Positions 35,070 through 45,379 of a stretch of DNA of 64,000 nt are shown one piece after another. Within the stretch, counting starts at the first letter, position 1; every line of letters starts with the position of its first letter. The position numbers and the translations under genes are program-made. This stretch comes from Trichobilharzia regenti (Eukaryota > Platyhelminthes > Trematoda > Strigeidida > Schistosomatidae): the NCBI GenBank assembly GCA_944472135.2, contig CALYDD020000426.1:62001-126000 (forward strand), given 5' to 3'. The notes under the pieces are model-generated. The model was not told the origin of the DNA. It ran no database searches and was given only the letters and a program-made list of their open reading frames with translations.

Positions 35070-36518
35070 ATGGTCCAAATATCTAAAAAACGTGTTCGTA
35101 GAAACACAGTTGTTTTAGATAGTGGCTCAAATTCGGTTATAACTGCATTACCGCCTGGTAATACAGTATCAACTACTAGCTCTCAAAATGGTTTGAGTGC
35201 AGATCTCACTCCTGTGATACAGGTGAAAGATGTTCTGTTAGAGAACTCTGAGTTCTGTAAACTAAACCTCTTTTTGAAAGATATGCAGAGGCAAGTAAGT
35301 GAAATTCAGAAAAAATTAGATCAGTTTGATAGTATGTCGCTGCCAATCTCAAATACCACGGAGAGCTGTTTTGATATTGGCCAGTTTAAGTCTTTACTGG
35401 ATGTAACTCAAAACAAGCTTTCGGATTTAGACCCAATAGCCTGTCTGCTAAAACAACATCCTAAAATATCTCCAGACAACCTAAATAAAGCTGAAAATCT
35501 GATTGACTGCTTGGCTATTGAGGTGATGAAGCGTATAACCTCTTCTCACCAAGCTATAGTTTACAACGTCCCAGATTCTCTGCCCCTGAAAACTGTAAGA
35601 CACAAAATCCCGATTTGTTGCGGCATGGCTAGTGTTCCATGTGAATGCAAAAGACTTCATAAAAAGTCTAACCAGGCTAATTGTCCCATCATTTTTAAAT
35701 TCAGTAATTCCCTTGATGCTAGTAAGTTTACTAAGTGTCAGGATCACTTAAGACTGAATAGCAGTTATAAGTCTATAACCGTAGCTCAGGATAAAACACC
35801 GTGTCAACGCAGAATAATGCGTAGTAATAACCTGGTCACCTCCTCTAGCTTTGATTTACTAAATAAGGATCGTGCACAGCAACAGACACCTAGTGCTGAA
35901 ACTAGCATTCAGCAAACTACACAACAACCACACCTGTCAATGGAACTAGGAACTGATTTAGATACCAGTACCCCTGTAGATAAAGCCTCATCGAAAGATG
36001 TTCAAATAGCTAGAACTTCTGCAAGTTGTTCTAAGAAATTTCCCTCCAAACGTAGTAACCTCACCACGATGAACAAATTTCGCAGGGTTGAGACTAATGA
36101 TGGGGAAGAATACTATGTATTCAATAAGCCTGCTGAGAGTAAGAACGTCAACAAACCATCACTTGTTACGAAAAACTCCTCTCGAAACACAAGTATATCC
36201 GGAGGTTTTCCGCGTGCTCCACCTTATAGAAAGTCAGGCTGCAAGACTCCTAAAGTCTTGCAGCCAAAGCACCTCTCCTCACAATTCCCTTTAAGTTATA
36301 AAGACAACCCAAAGGTGTGTACCGGTATGACGAATAGCAGTTGGGTTGGTAGACCTTTTGATGCTATGCCTTCTAACCGTCAACCTAGGCCCAAACCCTG
36401 CTACCCTTGTCAATCACGTCTCATAAACGGCGGCCTGCTTGAACATAGGGCTACCAAAAATTCCACCTTACAACATTTTGCAAAATTGCTTTGGTTTGCT
36501 CTTTTAATTTTGTTTTAA
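35070..36518 (+). CDS. LINE-E ORF1 protein
   Basis: 482 residues. The N-terminus is basic (MVQISKKRVRR). LTPVIQVKDVLLE is followed by a heptad-like segment (KDMQRQVSEIQKKLDQFD, about residues 70-87), suggesting a coiled coil. A conserved block includes AIVYNVPDSLPLKT and CPIIFKFSNS, shared with LINE-A and LINE-C ORF1. The second half is low-complexity, rich in Ser, Thr, Lys and Pro, ending in a hydrophobic LLWFALLILF. By family it should bind LINE RNA. Three Cys-rich spots (ICCGMASVPCEC, GCKTPK, CYPCQS) do not form a clear zinc knuckle. Confidence 0.75.
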   Translation: MVQISKKRVRRNTVVLDSGSNSVITALPPGNTVSTTSSQNGLSADLTPVIQVKDVLLENSEFCKLNLFLKDMQRQVSEIQKKLDQFDSMSLPISNTTESCFDIGQFKSLLDVTQNKLSDLDPIACLLKQHPKISPDNLNKAENLIDCLAIEVMKRITSSHQAIVYNVPDSLPLKTVRHKIPICCGMASVPCECKRLHKKSNQANCPIIFKFSNSLDASKFTKCQDHLRLNSSYKSITVAQDKTPCQRRIMRSNNLVTSSSFDLLNKDRAQQQTPSAETSIQQTTQQPHLSMELGTDLDTSTPVDKASSKDVQIARTSASCSKKFPSKRSNLTTMNKFRRVETNDGEEYYVFNKPAESKNVNKPSLVTKNSSRNTSISGGFPRAPPYRKSGCKTPKVLQPKHLSSQFPLSYKDNPKVCTGMTNSSWVGRPFDAMPSNRQPRPKPCYPCQSRLINGGLLEHRATKNSTLQHFAKLLWFALLILF

Positions 36519-36528
36519 TTTATCAATA

Positions 36529-39324
36529 ATGTGTCCTAATCGTATTATATACAATCGCGCATTTTTAAAATCATTACAACCTACCGCGTTGTGTCATCCA
36601 CAAAAATTGAGAAAAAAGCATCACTGTGGCTGGCAGCGTGCACTGAAACGTACACAAATTAATCAAATGACTGTTCCTGAACTCGTTAGCACTAATTGTA
36701 GATCCCTGTCCAACAAAATGGATTACCTTCAATCCCTAATGTATTCCAATGTTTATCGAAATGCTGGCGTTTTAGCAATACAAGAGACTTGGCTGCACCA
36801 GCATTATGATGATAATCTAATTTCAATAAATGGATATAAAGTTTTTCGTCAAGATAGAAATAGTTCCAAGAAAAAATATGGAGGAGGGGTAGCCACATAT
36901 ATAAACACAAATTGGTCTACATCAAATCACGTTTGCTTCAATTATTCTAATGACAATATAGATTGCATAACCGTCAGGTGTCGCCCAAAACACTTAAGTA
37001 AATATTCTTATATATACATAACAAATATTTACATAACACCCAATTGTAGCCTTTCTAATATAGTTATGTTTGCAGATGAGTTTACTGAATTCGCTGCTCC
37101 TGCATTCGGAAACTCGTTGTCTATAGTCTGTGGTGATTTTAATTTATGTGATCACAGCTTTCTTACTTCGCTTGGTCATGAGAATCTAGTCAAGTTTAAT
37201 ACACGTCTGGACAAATCACTAGACCTGGTTTTCATAAATGACCGTGATGTATATGAAACCAGAAGGAGAGCTCCTTTGCTAAATTCTGACCACTGCATTA
37301 TTCGTATTTTACCGAAAGTGTACGGCAAGTCACAACGAAAATTGTTTAGTCATTTAACAAAGAAGATACATGAACGTTCATATTCCCATGACAACATTCT
37401 AGCATTAAGAAGCATGTTGCATGATACCAACTGGGAACTGTTTACTGACGATAAGTTGGATGCTACTGTCTCTAATATAACCGATTATCTGAAGTTTTGT
37501 TTGGATATTTGCTGTCCTTATGAAACACTGTTTTCGAGATTTGACAGAATCTCTTCTGTGCAACTGAAAAAACTTAGAAGACAAAAAGAGAAGTTGTATA
37601 AGAATTGTGATAATACTGGTGTCCGTAAAATAAACACCCTTATAAAAATTGAAATAGAAAGGTTGAACAGACTATATAATGAAAAATTTTTATCATGTAA
37701 AAATCCTTCAAACATTTGGAAACTTTTCAATAAACTAACAAGTAAAAAACAAATGTCCGTTGATGCTTATTCTGATGTTAATGCTTTAAACAAATCATTT
37801 ATCAAGAAACAAATTAATATGGTTGTACCTGATGTACCTAGTCAAGAAAATGGTCATTTTCAGGGTTTTGAAGAAAAGGATGTACTATTATGTTTGAAGT
37901 CATTAAATCCAACACACAGCCTTGGTCCAGATGGTGTACCAAGCATTCTTCTCCAAAAGTGTGCAGACATCCTGTGTCATTCTCTTACTCAAATCTTTAA
38001 CGCATCATTTAAGAGGGAAACGGTACCTGCTGACTGGAAAGAAATCAAGGTTGTACCTGTACAGAAATCATCTTCTGGAGCAGGTATAAAATTTAGACCA
38101 GTCGCTATAACATCTCCTTTTTTGAAAACTATGGAGAAACTTCTTTTGTATATTCTTAAACCTTCTTTAAAAGCTTTTAATGACCCTAAGCAGTTTGCTT
38201 ATAAGTGTGGAAGAAGTACATTAGATGCAGCCATTGTACTACACCACAATATTGTTTCCTGCCTTGATAAGGGCGCTAAGTTCGTTCGAACAGCTTTCTT
38301 AGACTATACTGCAGCTTTCGACTCTGTTCCTAGGACACTTTTATTAGGAAAGATGATTTCAGCACAAACAGAGTCCTGGGCAACTAGATGGCTGTCTTCT
38401 TATTTTAAGGATAGGAAACAGCATACTGTTTTGGCTGGAAAGCGCTCCACTTCCCAGCTAACTGAAAGTGGTGTGCCTCAAGGTGCAGTACTTTCTCCAT
38501 TTCTTTTCTCTTTCTTTCTGCATGACCTTCCGAACTCACCCAAAGTTAACTTCATTAAGTATGCTGATGACCTGACCGTTTCTGTCCCTGTAGTTTCCAC
38601 ATCGGATTGTTCCTATATGAATGGCTTCCTAGCTGAAGTTAAGGATTGGTCTGGTTCAAATGGCCTTAAACTAAATCCAACTAAATGTAACACTGTTGAT
38701 TTTAGCTTGAGAAGTGAAAAAGTCATGCATGGATTGATTCAATCTAATGATTGTTGTAATATTGATGGTACCATGATTGAGAGTAAGTCAAGTGTTTCTT
38801 ATCTTGGCATTAGTTTCTCGTCAAATCTTTGCTGGTCGTCTCATATTCTTATAGTTTCTAAGAAAGTTTTCCGTCTGACTTATTACATAAAGAAGTTGAG
38901 ACACTCAGGTATAACTCAATCTCTTATCATACAATTTATTAATTCATGTGTTTTGCCCATCATTCTTTATTGTTCTCCATTATTCTTCCCTGGGCTACTC
39001 AAGAAAGATCATATAATACTACGAAGAACATTGAGGGCTGTAAGTAGGGTCAGTGCTATCCCTTTGACTGAACTAAGTGACACTGTTGTCAATAGGCATA
39101 TGAATTCTTGTAAACACTTAGCTAAAGTTATCTTATCTGATAGTGAACATCCTCTTTATTCACAACTGTTTCCTTGTATCTCTTCGGGTAAGACCAGAAG
39201 AAATTTTATAAACATTTATGCTCGTACTACAAAATATAAAAATTCGACCGTTCCATATTTGGCACGAGTATTGTGTGAAGAGACAAATATCAGAAAAGAA
39301 CTTTTACAACTTTTGAATCAGTAA
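36529..39324 (+). CDS. LINE-E ORF2: endonuclease/reverse transcriptase
   Basis: 931 residues, about the usual length for a CR1/Jockey ORF2. The endonuclease occupies about residues 50-265: STNCRSLSNK, QETWL, VCGDFNL, DLVF and NSDHCII are the expected motifs with catalytic E, D and H. The reverse transcriptase spans about 460-740: FRPVAITS, motif A TAFLDYTAAFD, VPQGAVLSPFLF and catalytic YADD, then LGISFSS in the thumb. The C-terminal region lacks an RNase H domain. No inactivating change is visible. The first ATG lies 10 bases after the ORF1 stop in another frame, compatible with reinitiation. Confidence 0.85.
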   Translation: MCPNRIIYNRAFLKSLQPTALCHPQKLRKKHHCGWQRALKRTQINQMTVPELVSTNCRSLSNKMDYLQSLMYSNVYRNAGVLAIQETWLHQHYDDNLISINGYKVFRQDRNSSKKKYGGGVATYINTNWSTSNHVCFNYSNDNIDCITVRCRPKHLSKYSYIYITNIYITPNCSLSNIVMFADEFTEFAAPAFGNSLSIVCGDFNLCDHSFLTSLGHENLVKFNTRLDKSLDLVFINDRDVYETRRRAPLLNSDHCIIRILPKVYGKSQRKLFSHLTKKIHERSYSHDNILALRSMLHDTNWELFTDDKLDATVSNITDYLKFCLDICCPYETLFSRFDRISSVQLKKLRRQKEKLYKNCDNTGVRKINTLIKIEIERLNRLYNEKFLSCKNPSNIWKLFNKLTSKKQMSVDAYSDVNALNKSFIKKQINMVVPDVPSQENGHFQGFEEKDVLLCLKSLNPTHSLGPDGVPSILLQKCADILCHSLTQIFNASFKRETVPADWKEIKVVPVQKSSSGAGIKFRPVAITSPFLKTMEKLLLYILKPSLKAFNDPKQFAYKCGRSTLDAAIVLHHNIVSCLDKGAKFVRTAFLDYTAAFDSVPRTLLLGKMISAQTESWATRWLSSYFKDRKQHTVLAGKRSTSQLTESGVPQGAVLSPFLFSFFLHDLPNSPKVNFIKYADDLTVSVPVVSTSDCSYMNGFLAEVKDWSGSNGLKLNPTKCNTVDFSLRSEKVMHGLIQSNDCCNIDGTMIESKSSVSYLGISFSSNLCWSSHILIVSKKVFRLTYYIKKLRHSGITQSLIIQFINSCVLPIILYCSPLFFPGLLKKDHIILRRTLRAVSRVSAIPLTELSDTVVNRHMNSCKHLAKVILSDSEHPLYSQLFPCISSGKTRRNFINIYARTTKYKNSTVPYLARVLCEETNIRKELLQLLNQ

Positions 39325-39613
39325 CTAAACTATAAAATGTAATGATGCATATTAATGCAAGTGTTATTTGTTATATTATTTATTTATTATTCACTATGAC
39401 CTAGAAATGGTATGATTTTGTTGGGTTTTTTATTTTTATTTAATTTTTTATTATTTTTTCCTATTAACTATCAATATTTTAACATTTTATATATTTATAT
39501 AATTATAAACAGAGCTAAACCACTGCAATATGTAAAAGAAACGCTGAAAATTCCATGCTGTAAATTGTTATTGTTGTGGAATAAAGTGATCATTATTATT
39601 ATTATTATTATTA

Positions 39614-39955
39614 TAAACCGTTAATGCCCAGCTCTCGCTACGCTCGGGCCCACGCTGTTCCTTGAAGTTTTCAGAAACGCTTAGTTATAACGGACGAAAA
39701 AACCAAAACACCGATTGTCCGCTTGATATTTCTTTATTGTTACACCAACATATAAAAAGAATAAGCGAACTAAGGTCTGAAAACAAATATTACAATAATA
39801 AATCATTGTATTACTTCTGACGATGTTTCACTCTTCTTTCTGAACAGCGACCGATGAGACGATGACTGTCGTATTGATGCCTCCGCGAAAATTGGGGAAG
39901 TTGATTTTGAGCAAACAAACAAGAATTGATCGTTCAATCTTCAACTCCATTGACA
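39614..39955 (-). mobile_element. BEL/Pao LTR, minus strand, truncated by LINE-E
   Basis: The 5' terminus TGTCAATGG is at 39955. The other end stops at ATAAACCGTTAATGCC next to the LINE-E tail, so the last 20 or so LTR bases are missing. The outer flank (ACCCT onward) is LINE-B sequence. Confidence 0.8.
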
Positions 39956-40211
39956 ACCCTTATGTCCAGGAACACATGGTAAATTTTCCAGGTGTCTGGA
40001 ATCACTTGTACGACCCATGGCACCTAGGACCACCTCATTGCACACCAACCCCGATGTACACACACCCAGTCCGACCTCCCTTTCATTCATAAACTCTTGC
40101 GGTGCTGACGCACAAATAGATTTAGGTTATGGTGACATTTTAAGCCAGTTTCTAGTATCCCGTGACTTATTCACGATATTGCTTATTAATGCACGTTCCT
40201 TAATGAAATAA
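39956..40211 (+). pseudogene. LINE-B, 5' piece including start of ORF2 endonuclease
   Basis: The stretch ends TILLINARSLMK, the N-terminal endonuclease motif. The protein resumes at about 47,125 with KISELRTLLLVARPTVALITESW after LINE-C. The element is therefore one LINE-B copy split by LINE-C. Its upstream end abuts a BEL LTR terminus. Confidence 0.65.
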
Positions 40212-40563
40212 TTTCTCGAATTCTGGAATATCGTGGTCTATATTTGACTACTATATAATTATAGCTGATATTGGTTGCACCTCCGGTAGCTAAATATCCA
40301 AATTTATCACCTCCAGAATACTGTTTGGATCCAGTCAGATTCGTGTTAATAAAGAGCAATCTATCACAAAAGAACTATAGAGAAGTCCTTAGTTTTGTTG
40401 TTTATAACTGTCAGAGTTAACTCGTTTGATAGTGGTCTATTTTTAGTTCGTACTTCATACATTCATACCTGTTTATTGTTGTTTTTATCTACTTAGATAA
40501 TATAACAGTATTTCACACACTTTTGTCAATTTTTGAGAACTTTTTATAATCTTTACCTCCATA

Positions 40564-42318
40564 ATGGTCAAAGTTATTAAACGAGTTAGTACTGTTAAGA
40601 GACTAGCATCAAATAGTCAGCCGGTCACTAGAAACATTAGTCCTGACGATGAATTTGTACTAAGATCAATTGATACACCGAGAGTTATAGTACCAAACTT
40701 AATGGAAGAACTAATCGATAACGTAGCCCGTAACACTAGTGATCTAAAGATCCTTCAGAAATCTATAACAGACCTGCAGGATAAGTTCGAAGGTATCACT
40801 CCTTTCCTCCAACTTTGTGATCCATCACAAGAAATTTGCTTAGATTCACTCCTCAAATCTGAGCGCCTGCTAGACTTTTTGACTGCAGAGGCTGTAAAGA
40901 GGGTCATGTCCTCATACAATGTTTTAGGATATAATATACCAGACAATGTACCTATTATCAAACTTAAAGCAATCTGTCTACAGGCATGCAACATTTCAGT
41001 ATCTGACTGCCAGGTTCTGCGTCTTCGTAAGAAATCCGCAAACCACCCATGTCCTGTACTCTTCAAATTTAAGTCTATTGACCTAGCTAAGAAATTTTTG
41101 GAGTCTGGCAAAACTCTTGGCTCCTCAACACCCTACACCAATATCAGGATTGTACCTGATTTAACTTCTTGCCAAAGACGTTGCCGCGCAGGTAAACTGA
41201 GGGAAGACAACCCCAATAAGACAACCGATGTTAATACTTCCCTCGTTGTATTGCCTGATGACCAAGAGCACCAGATAATATCGCATACACAAACTAACAG
41301 TAGTCAAGCAACTGTTGAAGACTTAGCTCGAAATACTGAAATTTCAGACATAGAAATGTCAACAGATCACAGTATTGACGTGCATCCCTCGCACACTGGC
41401 ACTAATGCCAAACCCTCGAAAAAGTCTAAGCTGAATTCAGTAGTACACTTTGAATCTCTCGGGAAGTCATATACCTCACAACCTCTTAGCCCGGCTACTG
41501 TGAAGCAGCAATCACATGTGGCCACCCAGGTAGGTGTAAATACAAGGCGTTATGATAAACGTCCTATTTCCGTTAGGAACACCAAAAAAACTGTTGAGAC
41601 TATTCATCAGAAATCCAGTTTATTAGGAAATCCTACTAATCACCAGCAGCCCAAATTATACAGGCCGACTAATACGGATAAAGCTAAACCAAACGTTAGA
41701 CCCGGAACACTAAAGCCCATAAGTAGGAAAGTTTCAAATGGGTCACTGGCTCATTCTACTGATAGACAATCATCTAAACTTAGTCATGTTCCTGAAGTTA
41801 GACGTAATTCACATACCGTAGGAGCTGAATCATTTCCGACTTCCACTACCAGTCCTATGATAAGAAAAAACAATCGTCACATATCTCACCAAACACTTCG
41901 AAAACACGAAGTTGCTCAACCCCTCACGAATGCACCCTCAACCATGATGTACAGGAAACATCAGTTTGAGAATACAGACGTTAGTCCAAAAACGCGTATA
42001 GTGCCCTGTCATAATTCTCATGCATTCAGTAGGGGTCACATGCCAATTTCAGCACAATGCTCATCATGGCCTAGGAAGTACTCTAATCAGACACAGGGAT
42101 CTAAGTCATATGCACACAACAACACGCCGATCACACATTTCGGTTATAACTATGCAGATTACACGACACTAGCCAATCCATATGACCAAAATTTTCTCCA
42201 GCGACAACTGGCAGAAACGCCTGGGATCATGCACATAGCACGCATGATATCAGACCAATTCCTTGCTGGTATAGCGAACACCTTACAACAGGGAAACTGC
42301 TTCTTCCCCGAAAGATAG
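40564..42318 (+). CDS. LINE-C ORF1 protein
   Basis: 584 residues, intact. The N-terminus is basic (MVKVIKRVSTVKR). Heptad-like leucine/isoleucine spacing at about residues 45-75 suggests a coiled coil. GYNIPDNVPIIKLKA, then CQVLRLRKKS and CPVLFKFKS, form the block shared with LINE-A and LINE-E. The C-terminal 300 residues are polar, rich in Ser, Thr, His and Asn. The start is supported by the homologous start in the LINE-C derivative at 17896. The last 44 codons overlap the ORF2 frame, and a GGGAAAC heptamer lies 19 bases before the stop codon. Confidence 0.8.
   Translation: MVKVIKRVSTVKRLASNSQPVTRNISPDDEFVLRSIDTPRVIVPNLMEELIDNVARNTSDLKILQKSITDLQDKFEGITPFLQLCDPSQEICLDSLLKSERLLDFLTAEAVKRVMSSYNVLGYNIPDNVPIIKLKAICLQACNISVSDCQVLRLRKKSANHPCPVLFKFKSIDLAKKFLESGKTLGSSTPYTNIRIVPDLTSCQRRCRAGKLREDNPNKTTDVNTSLVVLPDDQEHQIISHTQTNSSQATVEDLARNTEISDIEMSTDHSIDVHPSHTGTNAKPSKKSKLNSVVHFESLGKSYTSQPLSPATVKQQSHVATQVGVNTRRYDKRPISVRNTKKTVETIHQKSSLLGNPTNHQQPKLYRPTNTDKAKPNVRPGTLKPISRKVSNGSLAHSTDRQSSKLSHVPEVRRNSHTVGAESFPTSTTSPMIRKNNRHISHQTLRKHEVAQPLTNAPSTMMYRKHQFENTDVSPKTRIVPCHNSHAFSRGHMPISAQCSSWPRKYSNQTQGSKSYAHNNTPITHFGYNYADYTTLANPYDQNFLQRQLAETPGIMHIARMISDQFLAGIANTLQQGNCFFPER
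42291..42297 (+). promoter_or_regulatory. Candidate -1 ribosomal frameshift site (GGGAAAC)
   Basis: The heptamer is phased G GGA AAC in the ORF1 frame, the X XXY YYZ form used by known -1 frameshift sites. Slipping back one base enters the ORF2 frame, which is open from 42186 and has no ATG before 42672. Only a weak 5-bp stem (AAGAT/ATCTT) is seen downstream. The mirror copy is at 60496-60502. Confidence 0.45.
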
Positions 42319-42671
42319 CAAACATCTTATACACACCTAATACCAATAGTAATACCATAGATTATCATACTAGTATCTCCCATAGCACGCAATATCTAAA
42401 CGACCAACTACTCACGAGTGACATTTCACAACCCATCCCTAACTATCAAATTAAAGAAACCGTCTCTAGTGATCAAAATGTTGTAATTAATGAATCCAAT
42501 AACGACTGCACATATTCAGTTGATAACCATAGAGTATTTTATTATGATATTGCCCATACACTAAAACCACTTCGTCAAAGTCTATCCGTCATCCTCATAA
42601 ATGCTAGATCAGTTCTTAACAAACATTTAGCATTATGTACGTTAGCCTCTATATGCAATCCGTCTCTGATC

Positions 42672-45008
42672 ATGATCACTGAAGCCTGGTGCTCAAGTGA
42701 CATTGTGGATGGTAGCTTATCAATTGATAAGTACAATCTTTTTCGAGGGGATAGGGAAACAGGTCGTGGGGGTGGAACACTCATATACGTTAAACAACCC
42801 ATTTGTGCAACGCATTTTAGTCACCCTATTCTGTCACAACTTAATGATTCGGTGTGGGTCGAAATAAAAGTTCTCAGAAGTAAACCTATCCTTATAGGGT
42901 GCGTATACCGACCGCCATCATCCAACCGCGAATACGATAACGTACTCAGCAACATATTTAGTGTTGCATCCAATCTCCCCTTCAGTTATAATATAATTGG
43001 TGGTGACTTCAATTTGCCTGATATATCATGGCGTACACTTCGTGGACCCTCGAGGTATGATAATCTTCTTAATTCCATCATTACTGGAGGATGGACGCAA
43101 CACATAAATGTACCCACTAGGTCCAATAACATTCTTGATCTTATATTCACGATCAACGTAGCACCATCTACAATTCATGTGGGACATGAATTCCCAGGTA
43201 GCGATCATAAAATAGTTGCATGTTCGTTTAACATTTCCCCAGAAACTATACACAGAAACGAAGTTAGTCGGACACCTATAAGACCATACACGCGGGTTGA
43301 TTGGGACTTGTATCAGGACTTGATTAGATACTCTAATTGGGATTCCTACTTTACCAATGACTCCTTAGAGGAAGTCCTTAAAAACTTCTATGACAATATA
43401 CAGTCGGTTAATGATGTCATAGCGCCTGTGAAACTGATTAAATTCAAAATCCCTCAAGGTGATTTTATTCCAATATCATTAAGAAGAAGTTTGCGGAAGC
43501 ATTCATTAAGTTACTATAGACATGACGACTTATCGTCGTTAATCGCTATCAAATCAATCCTCATTAGAATCCATGAGTTAAAAAATCTAAGTCTTAGGAA
43601 TAAAGAAACGCGGGCAATTCAGTCGCCACATAACACTGGAGAAATAGCCAAACTCTTCAAAAGTAGGTTAACTAACTCCAAATCAACATATCCAAAAATA
43701 ATACACCTAGGTGGCATTACTCACGAAAGTGCTGAGGATATATGTGAGGTGTTTAGCACGCACTTTGCCAAACTGTACACTCTAGAAAATGACCAGGATA
43801 TAGATTTCCCTCGTAAAACAGAAAAGTGTCTAAGCGATGTAGTCTTAAACGCCCAAGAAATCGATAAAGCTATCACAACTCTTAAGCTTACTAATACTCC
43901 CGGCCCAGATGGAATGTCTTCCGTCCTCTTAAAAAATGGTGGAAATGACATGAATCTACTTCTTCTCAAGATATTTTCAACTTCGATAAGGAGTGGAACA
44001 TATCCAAATAGCTGGAAGAAATCCTACGTTGTACCCATTCACAAAACCGGACCTACAGCGGACATAGATAATTACCGCCCCATCAACATTACTTCCGTAG
44101 TTTCACGTGTGATGGAAAAGATTGTAAAGAAGCAAATTGTTCAGTATTTGCTCTCGAATGACTTAATATCCCCTTTCCAATACGGTTTCCTAAATAGAAG
44201 ATCGTGCATTACGTGCCAGTTAGATTATTTCGACCACATTACTGAATGTGTAGACAAAGGTCGTTCGGCAGCAACATTATTTCTAGATGTTAGGAAAGCT
44301 TTTGATAAAGTCCCACATAAAAGACTCATACTGAAACTCCTATCTTATGGAATAAGTGGAAGGCTTCTTGAGTGGATAACTTCTTTTCTTACAGGAAGAG
44401 AACAGTTAGTTAAAGTCAACCATCACTTATCAACATCCAAACCGATAACCAGCGGCGTGATACAAGGTAGTGTTCTTGGCCCTACCCTATTCATTGTATT
44501 CATAAATGATATTGTCTCTATGATCAAGTATGGCAAGCCATACCTCTTTGCAGATGACCTCAAAGTTGTCTATGATTTTGACTATAATGATATGAATATT
44601 GTTAGTAAAATCCAAGAAGACCTAAATAGTCTATGTAATTGGAGTGAAAAGTGGCAGTTAACGTTCAATCCAGCTAAGTCTGGGATAACATACTTCGGAC
44701 GTTGGAAACCTAGCATGTGTCTATACATGTACGGTGACCTTGTCTCAAACACAAACACAGTCACAGATCTCGGGATAACATACTCAGATCTTACCTTTAC
44801 TGAACATGCAAATAAGGTGGTATCTGATTGTAAACGTCTAACCGGCTTTGTGCTACGCAACTTTTACACTCCAGAAGCCAGATTAGCCATATATAAGATA
44901 TGCATTCGCCCCAAACTTGAATACTGTGCCCACTTATACAGTAGCTTCAAGTCGGCAGACAGAAAAAAGTTGAAAGTGTCCAAAGATTCCTTACGAAACG
45001 CATATTAG
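42672..45008 (+). pseudogene. LINE-C ORF2: endonuclease/reverse transcriptase, one frameshift
   Basis: The frame is open from 42186; the first ATG (42672) lies inside the endonuclease, after NARSVLNKH, so the true product must begin upstream by frameshift or a non-AUG start. Endonuclease motifs: TEAWCS, GCVYRPP, GGDFNLPD, GSDHKIVAC. RT motifs: NYRPINITSVVSR, QYGFLNRRSC, motif A LFLDVRKAFD, GVIQGSVLGPTLF and catalytic FADDL. A one-base loss in the A run near 44,968-44,976 shifts the frame (KKLKVSKDSLRNAY then stop), where the derivative at 17896-18759 stays in frame. The C-terminus continues in another frame to 45379. Confidence 0.85.
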
Positions 45009-45379
45009 GCTATGGTCAGCAAATAGAATACCTTGACAGATGTATTCGACTGGACTTAGAGCCCTTATGGTTAAGGAGAGTGAAGTGCAATTTATTTCTC
45101 TTATTCAAAGTTATAAGAAAGCACTGTAACAGTAACTCGTCCATAACCTGGGCTAATCCTAAATCGTATGGACTACGCAACCACAACTACCTTCTCAAGG
45201 TTAACACCCATAAACTCAACACTAGAGCTAACTTCTTCACCATTAAATATTGCAAACTTTGGAACCAACTACCCTCTGAGATAAGATCCTGTGAAAGGCC
45301 TGACAGTTTCAAAAGGAGCCTAGAAAAACATATAAACATGTCCACCCTAGCCCGCCTCAAAGATCTCAACTGCTGGTAG
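45009..45379 (+). pseudogene. LINE-C ORF2 C-terminal part, after the frameshift
   Basis: The frame encodes EPLWLRRVKCNLFLLFKVI and ends MSTLARLKDLNCW plus TAG, matching the end of the ORF in the LINE-C derivative (18759). The right arm copy is 57414-57713. Confidence 0.75.

Larger units (their letters stand above)
34976..39613 (+). mobile_element. LINE-E: CR1/Jockey-type retrotransposon with both ORFs open
   Basis: It has a short 5' UTR (34976-35069), ORF1, a 10-bp gap, ORF2, a 290-bp 3' UTR and an (ATT)n tail at 39592-39612. The left flank is BEL gag remnant and the right flank is a BEL LTR lacking its last 20 or so bases, both on the minus strand, so it sits inside a BEL element. The piece of BEL between those points is missing, implying a deletion with or after insertion. 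With no visible stop or frameshift it is a candidate autonomous copy. Confidence 0.8.
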
